DNA of 64,000 bases from Sphingomonas abietis (GCF_027625475.1 NZ_CP115174.1:744001-808000), one strand, 5' to 3'; positions 43,956 through 53,343 are shown, numbered from the stretch's first letter. Notes: generated from the letters alone by a model not told the origin. Made by a program: numbers and translations.

Positions 43956-45298
43956 GCTGCTTCTCCGGCAGGGTTGAGCGGCGCCGAAAGCACGCCGCGC
44001 AGCGCCATTGCGATCAGCACGCCGGCGGCGGCGATGGCGCCATGCAGCGCCCAGAACCGCACCGGCCCGAGCGGCCCGTAGAAACGCGCGAGCCAGCCGC
44101 CGGTGAGGTTGGCGACGAACAGCCCGGCATAAGCGACGCCCATCAGCGTCGCCGTCAGCCGCACCGGTGCTGCGCGTGAGACGGCGGCGAGCAGCACCGG
44201 CATCACGAACAGATAGGCGGAGGAGGAGAGCAGGAAATAGCCGAAGCCCCACAGGACGCCGAGCGAATGGGCACCGGGCGAGATCTGGGCGAAGATCGCC
44301 AGCAGCGCATCGGCCGCCGCCATCATCGCGCAGCCGATCGCGAACTTGACCGGCACGCGCGGTTCGCGCCCCGCCGCCGCCTGTCGCTTCCACAGCAGGA
44401 TGATGATCGGCGTCGATAGCACCGTGATCAGGCCGTCGCTGGCCAGATACCAGGCGATCGGCATCTCGAAGCCGCCGATGTGGCGGTTGGCGGCAGCGTC
44501 GATCCACAGCGGGAAGACGTTGTAGCCCTGAGAGAAGGGCACATTGTAGCAGGCCGACAGCGCCACCAGCCCGAGCAGGGCGGCGATGCGCTTGCCGTCG
44601 CCGACGGCGCCCTGCTCGCGCACCACCGAGCGTCCGCGTGGGCGATCGGCGGGGAGATAACGCCAGCCCGACGCATAGATGACGATGCCGATCAGCATCC
44701 CGAAGCCGGCGCTGGCAAAGCCGAGATGCCAGCCATGGCTCTCGCCGATCGTGCCGCAAATCAGTGGCCCTGCGAAGGCGCCGATGTTAATGCCGAAGTT
44801 GAACAGCAGAAAGGCGCGGTCCCGCCGCGCATCGCCGGCATCGTAGAGCCGGCCGACCTGGGTGGCGATATTGCCCTTGAGGCACCCCGATCCGAGGATC
44901 AGCGCGGCGAGCGCGATCAGGAAGCTCGCATCGAAGGCGAGCAGGAAATGCCCCGCCGCCATCAGCGCCGCGCCGAGCAGCACGGTGCGCCGGCCGCCAA
45001 GCAGTCGATCGCCGACCAGTCCGCCCAGCAAGGGCGTCAGATAGACGAGACCGGCATAGAGGCCGAAAATCTGTGAGGCGAGCGCCTGATCGGACAGCGG
45101 CCCGGTCACCGCCTCCACGGCATCACGGAAGCCGGCGAAGCCCCACACTTTCCGCTCGGGTGCGGACGGCAGCAGGGTCGTCGCCATGTACAGCACGAGC
45201 AGCGCCTGCATGCCGTAGAAGGAGAAGCGCTCCCAGGCCTCGGTCAGCGAAAGGATCGGCAGGCCGCGCGGATGGCGGGCAGGCGCGGTGTCGGTCAT
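43952..45298 (-). CDS. POT/PTR-family proton-dependent oligopeptide transporter
   Basis: 448 residues from the ATG at 45298 (an in-frame ATG lies 12 bases upstream; neither has a clear ribosome site). About twelve to fourteen membrane segments. The POT signature EAWERFSFYGMQALLVLYM is in helix 1, and FLLFNFGINIGAFAGPLICG in helix 5 matches the second PTR2 signature. It imports di- and tripeptides with protons across the inner membrane. The downstream Tat-exported glycosidase-like gene overlaps its stop, so peptide import and glycan removal are coupled in expression. Confidence 0.9.
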   Translation of the reverse strand: MTDTAPARHPRGLPILSLTEAWERFSFYGMQALLVLYMATTLLPSAPERKVWGFAGFRDAVEAVTGPLSDQALASQIFGLYAGLVYLTPLLGGLVGDRLLGGRRTVLLGAALMAAGHFLLAFDASFLIALAALILGSGCLKGNIATQVGRLYDAGDARRDRAFLLFNFGINIGAFAGPLICGTIGESHGWHLGFASAGFGMLIGIVIYASGWRYLPADRPRGRSVVREQGAVGDGKRIAALLGLVALSACYNVPFSQGYNVFPLWIDAAANRHIGGFEMPIAWYLASDGLITVLSTPIIILLWKRQAAAGREPRVPVKFAIGCAMMAAADALLAIFAQISPGAHSLGVLWGFGYFLLSSSAYLFVMPVLLAAVSRAAPVRLTATLMGVAYAGLFVANLTGGWLARFYGPLGPVRFWALHGAIAAAGVLIAMALRGVLSAPLNPAGEAA

Positions 45299-45427
45299 GT
45301 ACGGGCCCATCTGATCGCGGCGAAGTCGCGCGGCTGTTGGGCCGCTACGATATGTTCAAAATAGAATATAATATCCTATCTGCGGAATCCGGCTTGTCCA
45401 CCCTGCTATTATTGCGCGGCGGGCCGC

Positions 45428-48400
45428 TTAGTGGAAATCGCGTGACTTGGGGATCACCCGGGCGTCGCGAGGATGGCCGCCGCGCGGCATCTGCGGATGG
45501 ACGAAGGCGTCGGCGCGCGAGACGTCGATCGGCACCGCGCCCTCATTGCTCAGCCGGTCGAGCAGGTCGCTGCGGTCGATGATGCGATCCGCCATCAGGT
45601 GGATGACGCCCTCCTCGCTCTTCTGGACGACGCCGTGCGCCTCCATCAATCGGCTCGCCATCAGCGGGCGGCGATAGCGCTCGAACAGTCTTGCCCACAG
45701 CAGGATGTTCATGATCCCGGTCTCGTCCTCCAGCGTCGCGAAGATGGCGTTGCCCTTGCCAGGCCGCTGGCGGACCAGCACCACGCCCGCCACTTTCGCG
45801 CGCGTGCCGTTGCGGGCTTCCACCATTTCCGCGCTGGTCAGGATGCGTTCGCGGCGCATCGTCATACGCAGAAAATGCATCGGATGCTGCTTCAGCGACA
45901 GCCGCGTGGTCTGGTAGTCGGCGCTGACTTCCTCGGCGAGCGGCATGGCGGGCAGCATCGCATCGGGCTCTGCGGCAAGCTCGCGGGCATGGGCGGCGGC
46001 GAACAGCGGCAGCTCCGTGCCGCCCGGCATCCGCCGCACCTCCCATGCTGCCGCGCGCCGGCCGAGGTCGATCGAGCGGCAGGCATCGGCATCCGCCAGC
46101 AGACGCAGTGCGCGCGAGGGGAGCCTTGCGCGCCGGGCCAGTTCCTCGATGCTGGCGAAGCGGCCCCCGGCTTCGCGCTCGCTGGCGATGGCATGGCCCC
46201 ATTCCTCGCGAAAACCGTCGATCTGGCGGAAACCGATACGCAGCGCGAGGGTGTCGTCCTGGCGCTGGCCGTCGGGTACATCGCCCCAGCGACCATGGCG
46301 GGGCAGGGCGACGGCCTCCGCTTCGAGGCTGTTGTCCCAGTGGCTGTGATTGACGTCGGCGGCCCGCACCTCGACGCCATGCTCGCGCGCATCGCGGACC
46401 AGCTGGGCGGGCGCGTAGAAGCCCATCGGTTGCGAATTGAGGATCGCGCAGGCGAACACCGCCGGCTGGAAGCATTTGATCCACGACGAGACATAGACGA
46501 GCCGCGCGAAGGACAGCGCGTGGCTTTCCGGAAAGCCGTAGCTGCCGAAGCCCTTGATCTGGTTGTAGCAGCGCTGGGCGAACGCCCGCTCATAACCGCG
46601 GGCCGCCATGCCCTCCACCATGTCGCGCTCGAAATCGCCGATCGTGCCGACATTGCGGAAGGTCGCCATCGCCTTTCTGAGATCATTGGCCTTGTCGGGC
46701 GAGAAGCCGGCGGCGACGATTGCCAGCCGCATCGCCTGTTCCTGAAAGAGCGGCACGCCATGGGTCTTGCCGAGCACGCCGACCAGTTCGTCGCGCGGAT
46801 GGGGCGGTGCGGGTTCCGGAAATTCGACCGCTTCCTTGCCCGCGCGCCGGCGCAGATAGGGGTGGACCATGTCGCCTTCGATCGGGCCGGGGCGCACGAT
46901 CGCGACCTGCACGACGAGATCGTAGAATTGCTTGGGCTTCAACCGCGGCAGCATGTTGATCTGGGCGCGGCTCTCGACCTGGAACACGCCGATGCTGTCG
47001 CCCTTCTGGAGCATGGCATAGACGGCCGGATTCTCGTCCTGGATGGTGTCGAGATCATAGTCGCCGAGGCCGTGGGCCCGCATCAGGGTGAACGCCTTGC
47101 GGATGCAGGTGAGCATCCCGAGCGCCAGGATATCGACCTTCATCAGCTTGAGCGCGTCGATATCGTCCTTGTCCCATTCGATGAAGGTGCGCTCGTCCAT
47201 CGCGGCATTGTGGATCGGCACCATTTCGTCGAGCCGCCCCTCGGTGAGCACGAAGCCGCCGACATGCTGGGAGAGATGGCGCGGGGCGTGGAGCAGCTGG
47301 TTGACGATCCACTGCAGCCGCTCGAGATCGCCGCTGGCAAGATCATAGCCGGCATCGGCGAAGCGGCGCGTCTCCATGCGATCGGCAAAGCTGCCCCAGA
47401 CGGTGCTGGTGAGGCGGGCGGTCACATCCTCCGACAGCCCAAGCACCTTGCCGACCTCGCGCACGGCGCTGCGCGGACGGTAATGGATCACGGTGGCGGC
47501 GATCGCGGCGCGATGCTGTCCATAGCGCTCGTAGATGTGCTGGATCACCTCCTCGCGCCGCTCATGCTCGAAATCGACGTCAATGTCGGGCGGCTCCTTG
47601 CGTTCGGACGAGACGAAGCGGGAGAAGAGCAGGTTATGCTTGACCGGATCGACCGAGGTGATGCCAAGCATGTAGCAGACCGCCGAGTTGGCGGCCGATC
47701 CACGCCCCTGGCAAAGGATCGGCGGTTCGAGCGAACGGGCGAACTTCACCGCTTCGTAGACGGTGAGGAAATAATAGGCATATTGCTGCTGGCGGATGAT
47801 GCCGAACTCCTCGTCGAGGAGAGTTCTCATCGCCTGCGGTATGCCTTCCGGATATTTCTCTCCCGCCAGCCGCAGCGTCTCCTGCTCCAGCCAGTCCTGC
47901 GGCTCCCATCCCTCGGGCACCGGCTCGTGCGGATATTCGTAGGAGAGCTGGTCGAGCGTGAAGGTGATGCGCCCCACGATGTCGGCCCATGCCGCCACCG
48001 CCTGCGGGGCGTCGCGGAACAGGCGCGCCATCTCGCCGCCGGGCTTGAGATGGCGCTCGGCATTGGCGAGCAGGCGCTGGCCGGCCTCGGCGATCGTCGT
48101 GCCCTCACGGATGCAGGTGACGACATCGTGGAGCGGGCGCTGGGCGGCACTGGCGTAGAGTGCGTCGCACGTCGCGAGCAATGGGATGCCGGTGGCGCGC
48201 GACAGGCGTTGCAGCCGCGCCAGCCGACGCTGGTCGTCGCCCAGGCGCGGCATCGTCGCCGCGATCCACAGCGGTGCCGCGCGGGACAAGCGGCGGAGCA
48301 GGAATTCATGGGTCTCGTCGGCGACCGCGATCAGCAGCAGGCCTTGCGCATGGTCGATCAGATCGGCGAGATGGAGTTCGCATTCGCCCTTGGCCGCGCG

Positions 48401-48742
48401 CCGGTTGCCGAGCGTCAGCAGGCGGGTGAGGCGGCCCCAGCCGGCGCGATCGACGGGGTAGGCGACGATGTCCGGCGTGTCGTCCGCGAACACCAGCCGC
48501 GCACCGACGACGAGGCGGAAATCGATATCGGGCAGACCGGCGGCGGCGGCGTCGGTGCGGGCATCCTTGAGCGCCGTGTAAGCCCGCACCACGCCTGCCA
48601 CGGTGTTGCGGTCGGCGATGCCGATGGCCTTGTGGCCGAGCGTCAGCGCCTCGCCCACCATGTCGCTCGGGTGCGAGGCGCCGCGCAGGAAGCTGTAGTT
48701 GGTCGCCGCCAGTAGCTCGGCGAAGTCGGTCGTGTCGGTCAT
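45428..48742 (-). CDS. dnaE2: Error-prone DNA polymerase DnaE2 (ImuC)
   Basis: 1104 residues. The N-terminal PHP domain (about 5-230) begins LLAATNYSFLRGASHPSDMV. The polymerase core has CQGRGSAANSAVCY and the catalytic aspartates in PPDIDVDFEHERREEV. Helix-hairpin-helix and OB-fold parts follow (GVVLVRQRPGKGNAIFATLEDETG near the end). DnaE2 performs translesion synthesis with ImuB and ImuA after DNA damage. The ATG overlaps the ImuB stop by four bases (ATGA). It is the last gene of the SOS-controlled cassette. Length is normal for the family. Confidence 0.95.
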   Translation of the reverse strand: MTDTTDFAELLAATNYSFLRGASHPSDMVGEALTLGHKAIGIADRNTVAGVVRAYTALKDARTDAAAAGLPDIDFRLVVGARLVFADDTPDIVAYPVDRAGWGRLTRLLTLGNRRAAKGECELHLADLIDHAQGLLLIAVADETHEFLLRRLSRAAPLWIAATMPRLGDDQRRLARLQRLSRATGIPLLATCDALYASAAQRPLHDVVTCIREGTTIAEAGQRLLANAERHLKPGGEMARLFRDAPQAVAAWADIVGRITFTLDQLSYEYPHEPVPEGWEPQDWLEQETLRLAGEKYPEGIPQAMRTLLDEEFGIIRQQQYAYYFLTVYEAVKFARSLEPPILCQGRGSAANSAVCYMLGITSVDPVKHNLLFSRFVSSERKEPPDIDVDFEHERREEVIQHIYERYGQHRAAIAATVIHYRPRSAVREVGKVLGLSEDVTARLTSTVWGSFADRMETRRFADAGYDLASGDLERLQWIVNQLLHAPRHLSQHVGGFVLTEGRLDEMVPIHNAAMDERTFIEWDKDDIDALKLMKVDILALGMLTCIRKAFTLMRAHGLGDYDLDTIQDENPAVYAMLQKGDSIGVFQVESRAQINMLPRLKPKQFYDLVVQVAIVRPGPIEGDMVHPYLRRRAGKEAVEFPEPAPPHPRDELVGVLGKTHGVPLFQEQAMRLAIVAAGFSPDKANDLRKAMATFRNVGTIGDFERDMVEGMAARGYERAFAQRCYNQIKGFGSYGFPESHALSFARLVYVSSWIKCFQPAVFACAILNSQPMGFYAPAQLVRDAREHGVEVRAADVNHSHWDNSLEAEAVALPRHGRWGDVPDGQRQDDTLALRIGFRQIDGFREEWGHAIASEREAGGRFASIEELARRARLPSRALRLLADADACRSIDLGRRAAAWEVRRMPGGTELPLFAAAHARELAAEPDAMLPAMPLAEEVSADYQTTRLSLKQHPMHFLRMTMRRERILTSAEMVEARNGTRAKVAGVVLVRQRPGKGNAIFATLEDETGIMNILLWARLFERYRRPLMASRLMEAHGVVQKSEEGVIHLMADRIIDRSDLLDRLSNEGAVPIDVSRADAFVHPQMPRGGHPRDARVIPKSRDFH

Positions 48743-50406
48743 GCGAACAGGCCGTGGAGATACCAGTCCGGGCTGGCCGTCTCGTTTTCATAGAGACCAT
48801 GGCGGAACAGCCAGAAGCGGCGGCCACGGACATCCTCGACGCGGAAATAGTCCCGGGTCAGCAGCGGCTTCGCCGGCCTTGGTGGCAGCACGGGGTCTGC
48901 CCGTTCCGCCGCGTCGCAGTCCATCGCGTCGCGGCCGGGCGCGGGCTGCGCGGTCGACGGGCCGGGATCGGGCAGGCGGTCGACGCGCACCCGCCACCAT
49001 TCGCCGGCGATCCGCTCTGGCCCCTCGAACCGCGCGACCTCGTGGCTGGTGCGGCGCCAGCGGAAGCGGCGGGGCGGGCCGTCGGGCACCTCGGCGATCA
49101 CTTCGATCTTCTGGGGCGGATCGAACAGATGGAGCGGGCGCAGCGGCGGTTCGCCCGGCGGCGGCATCTGCCATGCGGCCGGATCGGGCAACGCGACCGC
49201 CGGCAGCACCAGCGCCTGCTGCTCGGGAATATGGGTGGCGCGCGGGGCGAAGCGGCGGACACGGTCGCGGCCGAGGCGCGTGCTCAGCCGATCGACCAGC
49301 GCCGCCATCGCCTCCTCGGCGATCCGCCCGCCTTCGAGCCGGAGCTGGGTCGCCGCGAGCGGCTCGATCGCCGGCACCGCGAGGCGGATCATGTCGAAGC
49401 CGAAGCCGGGATCGATCGGATCGGCGAGCGTGTCGATCCGCTCGCGGAACAGACGCGCGGGCACCTTCGGATCGCGCGTCGGCAGGCCGGTCTCGATCGC
49501 GATCTCGCGCACCACGCCGTCGCTGCGATAGAGCCGCCCGACGAAGCGCCGGCCGCCGCCATGACGCTCCTCCAGTGCGATCACCGCCTCGCGGACCAGT
49601 TCGTCGAGCACGCCCAGCGCATCGTCGGTGCGCGCGATCGGCTCGGCGAACCGGCGCTCGCAGACGATGGCGGGGAGCGCGCGGCGCGGGCTGATGCGGC
49701 TGTCGGCACGGCCCAGCATCCGATCGAGCGCGGCGACCAGCTCGGCCCCGAAGCGCGCGGCGAGCGGCGCTGGCGGACGATCGGCAAGGTCGCCGATGGT
49801 CTTGAGGCCGGCGCGGCGCAGCGCGGTCTCCGCCTCCTCCTCGATGCGCAGCGCGACGATCGGCAGGCGGCGGATGGCGCCGGCCTCGGCGGCGGCGGGC
49901 AGCGACTGGTAGCGGACGAGCGCCTGCGCCGCCTCCGGACTGTTGGCGAAGGCCAGGCGGAGCGTCATGCCGGCTTCGGTGAGGCGCCGGGTCACGTCGG
50001 CCGCCAGGCTGTCCTCGGCATGGATGGACGGGGAGGACGCATAGCCCTGCAGGCAGCCGGTGATGTCGAGCGTCACCCCGTCCTGGGAATCGAGCGCCAC
50101 CATCGGCGTCCAGCGATCGCAGCCATCGGCGATGCGTTCCAGCCAGAGCCGGTCGCCATAGGGATCATGATCGATGCCCAGCAGCTCGGGAACGCGGGCG
50201 CGGGCATCCGCCAGCGTCAGGCCGGGGGCGAGGCCGAGCTTGAGCGCGCGCGCATCGAGCGCGACGATCCGCATCGCGCCGCGCTGCTTCTCGATGAAGG
50301 CGACCGGCGCATCGTCAGGCCCGCAGAGGCGACGTCGCCGATCCGCCGGCAGCAGCGGGAACCATAGCGCCAGATAGCGCCGGTTCGTGGAATCGGCCTC
50401 GCTCAC
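48739..50406 (-). CDS. imuB: ImuB, catalytically inactive Y-family polymerase homologue
   Basis: 555 residues from a GTG at 50406. The conserved part begins at residue 9 (RRYLALWFPLLPADR), so the true start must lie inside the end of imuA and the two genes overlap by up to 92 bases. Segments LALDARALKLGLAPGLTLADARARVPEL and LADRPPAPLAARFGAEL are Y-family-like, but the acidic catalytic residues of active enzymes are not evident, as known for ImuB. ImuB tethers DnaE2 to the beta clamp and ImuA. The stop overlaps the dnaE2 start. Confidence 0.93.
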   Translation of the reverse strand: MSEADSTNRRYLALWFPLLPADRRRRLCGPDDAPVAFIEKQRGAMRIVALDARALKLGLAPGLTLADARARVPELLGIDHDPYGDRLWLERIADGCDRWTPMVALDSQDGVTLDITGCLQGYASSPSIHAEDSLAADVTRRLTEAGMTLRLAFANSPEAAQALVRYQSLPAAAEAGAIRRLPIVALRIEEEAETALRRAGLKTIGDLADRPPAPLAARFGAELVAALDRMLGRADSRISPRRALPAIVCERRFAEPIARTDDALGVLDELVREAVIALEERHGGGRRFVGRLYRSDGVVREIAIETGLPTRDPKVPARLFRERIDTLADPIDPGFGFDMIRLAVPAIEPLAATQLRLEGGRIAEEAMAALVDRLSTRLGRDRVRRFAPRATHIPEQQALVLPAVALPDPAAWQMPPPGEPPLRPLHLFDPPQKIEVIAEVPDGPPRRFRWRRTSHEVARFEGPERIAGEWWRVRVDRLPDPGPSTAQPAPGRDAMDCDAAERADPVLPPRPAKPLLTRDYFRVEDVRGRRFWLFRHGLYENETASPDWYLHGLFA

Positions 50407-51079
50407 GATCCCACTCCACCCGCCACTGCCCGCCGTCCGGCCGACCGCGCTGGCGCAGCAGGGTGAGGTCGAAGGCCGGATGCCCCGGCGCGTCCGCCTC
50501 CAGCGCCAGCGAGGGGGCGGACGCGATCCGCCAGCGGGTCTGGGCGGCGCTGGGGCCGGGGTCCGCCCCGCCGCGCAGCATCAGCGTGGTGACGCCGGAG
50601 TCCTCGGCCGCCACCGCCAGGCGCCGGCTCGCGGTCAGGTCGAGCGCACGGGGATGGCCCCACAATTCGATCACCGCCGCGCCGACCTGCGGACATCGCA
50701 CCACGTCGGCGGCGGCGCGCAGCAATGTCACCGGATCGGCGACCACGACCAGCACCAGCCGGGCGGGATCGAGCCCGATCTCCATCAATCCCGGCGCATG
50801 GAGACGCCCGCCGCGCTGCTCCGCTTCGCCCTGCCGGAGCCACAGCAAGGGGGCGGAGGCGGGCATGGCCAGTCGCGCGAGAAGTGCGGCAAAGCCCGTG
50901 GCGGCACCGCCGTCCGCCGGCTCGGCCGCGAACAGATCGTGCAGCCTGCCCCGCGCGAGGCCGCCGCCCAGCGCACGATCGATCGAATCGACTCCCAGCG
51001 GGGCTGCTGCCAGCATGGCGGCAGGGCGATGGCCCTCGATCTGGGCGATGCTGTTCCGCAAGGCGCATAAGGCGTCCAC
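50315..51079 (-). CDS. imuA: ImuA, SOS mutagenesis accessory protein (RecA-like)
   Basis: 254 residues from a GTG at 51079. The N-terminal half is RecA/SulA-like (GVDSIDRALGGGLARGRLHDLFAAEPADGGAATGFAALL), although the Walker A is degenerate. The C-terminal tail is Gly/Ala-rich and lies in the region that also encodes the start of ImuB. ImuA interacts with ImuB and RecA in the mutasome. A GTTC-N7-GTTC box centred about 27 bases upstream of the start shows LexA control. Confidence 0.92.
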   Translation of the reverse strand: MDALCALRNSIAQIEGHRPAAMLAAAPLGVDSIDRALGGGLARGRLHDLFAAEPADGGAATGFAALLARLAMPASAPLLWLRQGEAEQRGGRLHAPGLMEIGLDPARLVLVVVADPVTLLRAAADVVRCPQVGAAVIELWGHPRALDLTASRRLAVAAEDSGVTTLMLRGGADPGPSAAQTRWRIASAPSLALEADAPGHPAFDLTLLRQRGRPDGGQWRVEWDRERGRFHEPALSGAMVPAAAGGSATSPLRA

Positions 51080-51098
51080 CGACTCACTTGTCCATTAT

Positions 51099-51113
51099 GT
51101 TCCTGATATGTTC
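51099..51113. promoter_or_regulatory. LexA (SOS) box of the imuA-imuB-dnaE2 operon
   Basis: GTTC-CTGATAT-GTTC is an exact match to the alphaproteobacterial SOS box GTTCN7GTTC. It lies 20 bases upstream of the imuA start codon. Confidence 0.9.
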
Positions 51114-51317
51114 TAATCGCGCTTTCCGGCCGTCGGAGTCAAGACGGCCGGGAGCGCGGATTTCCGCGATGCCTGCCCGGGCAGAATTGTGCTGGGGGAA
51201 TCAATATAGTTTCAAGATAAAACGCGTATTTGCGATCATGCCGCTTCATTTTACTTTGAAAGATATCATGTTATTCTTGCCTGGCGTCGCCGCGAGATCG
51301 ACGCGAGGAGTTGGTCG

Positions 51318-51425
51318 ATGGAACATATCGATTCCCGGGTCTGCGCAATCGAATTTCGGCTGCTCTGTTTCATGAGCGCGATCTCGCTGGCGATATCCGG
51401 GACGGTGATCCTCTTTCTGATCTGA
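51318..51425 (+). CDS. Candidate 35-residue membrane peptide
   Basis: An ATG with GAGGAG at ideal distance opens a 35-codon frame ending TGA. The product starts MEHIDSRVCAIEFRL and then has one hydrophobic stretch (CFMSAISLAISGTVILFLI) to its C-terminus, as in single-pass small membrane proteins. The flanking region is AT-richer than its neighbours, like a promoter. No family is recognised. It precedes the aminotransferase gene by 138 bases, so a leader peptide role is conceivable, but the composition shows no run of branched-chain codons typical of classic attenuators. Confidence 0.45.
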   Translation: MEHIDSRVCAIEFRLLCFMSAISLAISGTVILFLI

Positions 51426-51563
51426 CGATATTCCGCGTCATTATCGTTCGTCCGGACCCGTTTTTCCGCATCCTCCTTCCGTGATCCGGCCCCTTCGGGG
51501 GGCTGGCATGTCCCCGCCTTGGCCGATAAGGGAGCGCAGTCCCGTCCCCCAAGGAGCAGCGTG

Positions 51564-52658
51564 ATGAACGCGGAAGCCGACCATATCTTTGCGATCGAAC
51601 CCAATCCCGCCATGCGGGCAGCGGCGGAGCGCGCGGTATTGCTGGAGGATCCTGCGTTCGGCCGTGTGTTCACCGATCATATGGTGACGGTGAAGTGGAC
51701 CGAGGGCCAGGGCTGGCACAGTGCCACCGTGGGCGCGCGCAAGCCGTTCCTGCTCGATCCCGCCTGTGCGGTGTTGCATTATGCGCAGGAAATCTTCGAG
51801 GGCATGAAGGCCTATCGCCTCGATGATGGCGGCATCGGCCTGTTCCGGCCCGAGCAGAATGCCCGGCGCTTCAACCTGTCCGCGCAGCGCATGGCGATGC
51901 CGGAGGTGCCCGAGGGGCTGTTCCTCGGCGCGATCGACGCGCTGGTGACGATCGACGAGGCGTGGATTCCGGGCGGCGAGGGCAGCCTCTATCTGCGCCC
52001 CTTCATGTTCGCGTCGGAAACCTTCCTCGGCGTGAAGCCGGCCGCCGAATATATCTTCTGCGTGATCGCCTGCCCGGTCGGCGCCTATTTCAAGGGCGGC
52101 AAGAAGGCGGTGTCCTTGTGGGTGTCCGATCACCTCAACCGCGCCGGCCCGGGCGGCACCGGCGCCGCCAAGTGCGGCGGCAATTATGCCGCCAGCCTGA
52201 TGGCGCAGGCCGAGGCGACGACGCATGGCTGCGACCAGGTCGTGTTCCTCGACGCGGTCGAGCATCGCTGGGTGGACGAGCTTGGCGGCATGAACATCTT
52301 CTTCCTGTTCGATGACGGCAAGCTCCGCACGCCGCCGCTCAGCGGCACGATCCTGCCCGGCATCACCCGCGCCTCGATCCTCGCGCTGGCGAAAGCCAGG
52401 GGCATGGACGTCGCGGAAGAACCCTATGCGATCGACCAGTGGCGGGCCGACGCGCAGAGCGGCAAGCTCCGTGAGGTGTTCGCCTGCGGCACGGCGGCGG
52501 TGGTCACCCCGATCGGCCATGTGAAGAGCACCGGCGGCGACTTCACGATCGGCAATGGCGAGGGCGGTTCCGTGACCGAGGCGCTCAAGGATGCGCTGGT
52601 CGGCATCCAGCGCGGGCGCATCGAAGGGCCGGACGGCTGGGTGCGTCGCGTCGCCTGA
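51564..52658 (+). CDS. ilvE: Branched-chain amino-acid aminotransferase
   Basis: 364 residues from the ATG at 51564, with AAGGAG seven bases upstream. It is a fold-type IV PLP enzyme of the larger BCAT class (about 360 residues): [31 protein letters not shown], the Schiff-base lysine in [35 protein letters not shown] and [13 protein letters not shown]. It interconverts Leu, Ile and Val with their 2-oxo acids using glutamate. It stands alone and is convergent with a TetR gene. Confidence 0.94.
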   Translation: MNAEADHIFAIEPNPAMRAAAERAVLLEDPAFGRVFTDHMVTVKWTEGQGWHSATVGARKPFLLDPACAVLHYAQEIFEGMKAYRLDDGGIGLFRPEQNARRFNLSAQRMAMPEVPEGLFLGAIDALVTIDEAWIPGGEGSLYLRPFMFASETFLGVKPAAEYIFCVIACPVGAYFKGGKKAVSLWVSDHLNRAGPGGTGAAKCGGNYAASLMAQAEATTHGCDQVVFLDAVEHRWVDELGGMNIFFLFDDGKLRTPPLSGTILPGITRASILALAKARGMDVAEEPYAIDQWRADAQSGKLREVFACGTAAVVTPIGHVKSTGGDFTIGNGEGGSVTEALKDALVGIQRGRIEGPDGWVRRVA

Positions 52659-52686
52659 GGGGTGACGCGGGCCGGCGATCCTGCGA

Positions 52687-53310
52687 TCACGCAGGGTTGC
52701 CGGCTCGACCCTCCGCCATATCGCCGCAGGCGACCGGTATCGGCACCAGGGCGATCTCCGCGATGTCATGGAGCATATCGCGGGAGACGCCGGCCTTGGC
52801 TTGCAGGGCGAGGCCGCAACTGACCGAAACGAGATACATGGCCAGCTTGGACGTGTCGGTGCCTGCCGGCAGATCGCCTTCCTGAACGGAACGGGCGAAA
52901 CGGACGTCCAGCGCCTGCTCGTAGGCCGAGCGTCTCTCCAGGACTTTCATGCGGACAGGTTCACTGTCCGGCGAGCAGGCGACGGCGGCATGGGTATTGA
53001 GACAGCCCGGCGGTAATGTTTTCTCGGTGATGGCGTCGATGAATCCGCACAGAAAGGAGTGGGCGACACCATAAGCCGTGGCGGCGGAGAGCGCCGTCCA
53101 TATGACCGTCAGATATTTCTGCTCGTAGCGTGCCAGCACCCGCTCGAACAATTTCTCCTTGCTGCCGAACGCGAGGTAGAGGCTGGGCCTCTCTATTCCC
53201 ATGGCAGAAACGAGATCGGCCAGGCTCGTCCCCTCATAACCCTTCAGGCAGAATTCGCGCATGGCGGCATCCAGCGCCACATCGATATCGAACCGCCGCC
53301 GCCGTCCCAC
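52687..53310 (-). CDS. TetR/AcrR-family regulator at the end of the efflux operon
   Basis: 207 residues from a GTG with GGGAGG six bases upstream. The N-terminal helix-turn-helix (ALDAAMREFCLKGYEGTSLADLVSAMGIERPSLYLAFGSKEKLF) is clear. The C-terminal half, with PPGCLNTHAAVACSPDSEPVR, resembles regulators of the YxaF/LmrA-like group. It is the last gene on the efflux strand, 33 bases after the outer-membrane factor, so it is probably co-transcribed. It may be an autoregulatory repressor. A second, divergent TetR gene lies at the other end of the operon. Confidence 0.88.
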   Translation of the reverse strand: MGRRRRFDIDVALDAAMREFCLKGYEGTSLADLVSAMGIERPSLYLAFGSKEKLFERVLARYEQKYLTVIWTALSAATAYGVAHSFLCGFIDAITEKTLPPGCLNTHAAVACSPDSEPVRMKVLERRSAYEQALDVRFARSVQEGDLPAGTDTSKLAMYLVSVSCGLALQAKAGVSRDMLHDIAEIALVPIPVACGDMAEGRAGNPA

Positions 53311-53343
53311 GTCAGGCCTCCCGGCCCGCCTGCATCGCTCTCG

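Noticed and set aside
43956..44759. N-terminal extension of the glycosidase-like gene
   Set aside because: It overlaps the POT transporter. The Tat signal starts at the ATG at 43955.
45346..45353. TACGATAT upstream of the POT gene as another CGTATACG-type site
   Set aside because: Only a half-site, without the palindromic core.
45473..48715. 1080-codon open frame opposite dnaE2
   Set aside because: Same reasoning: complete overlap with a conserved gene and no recognisable protein features.
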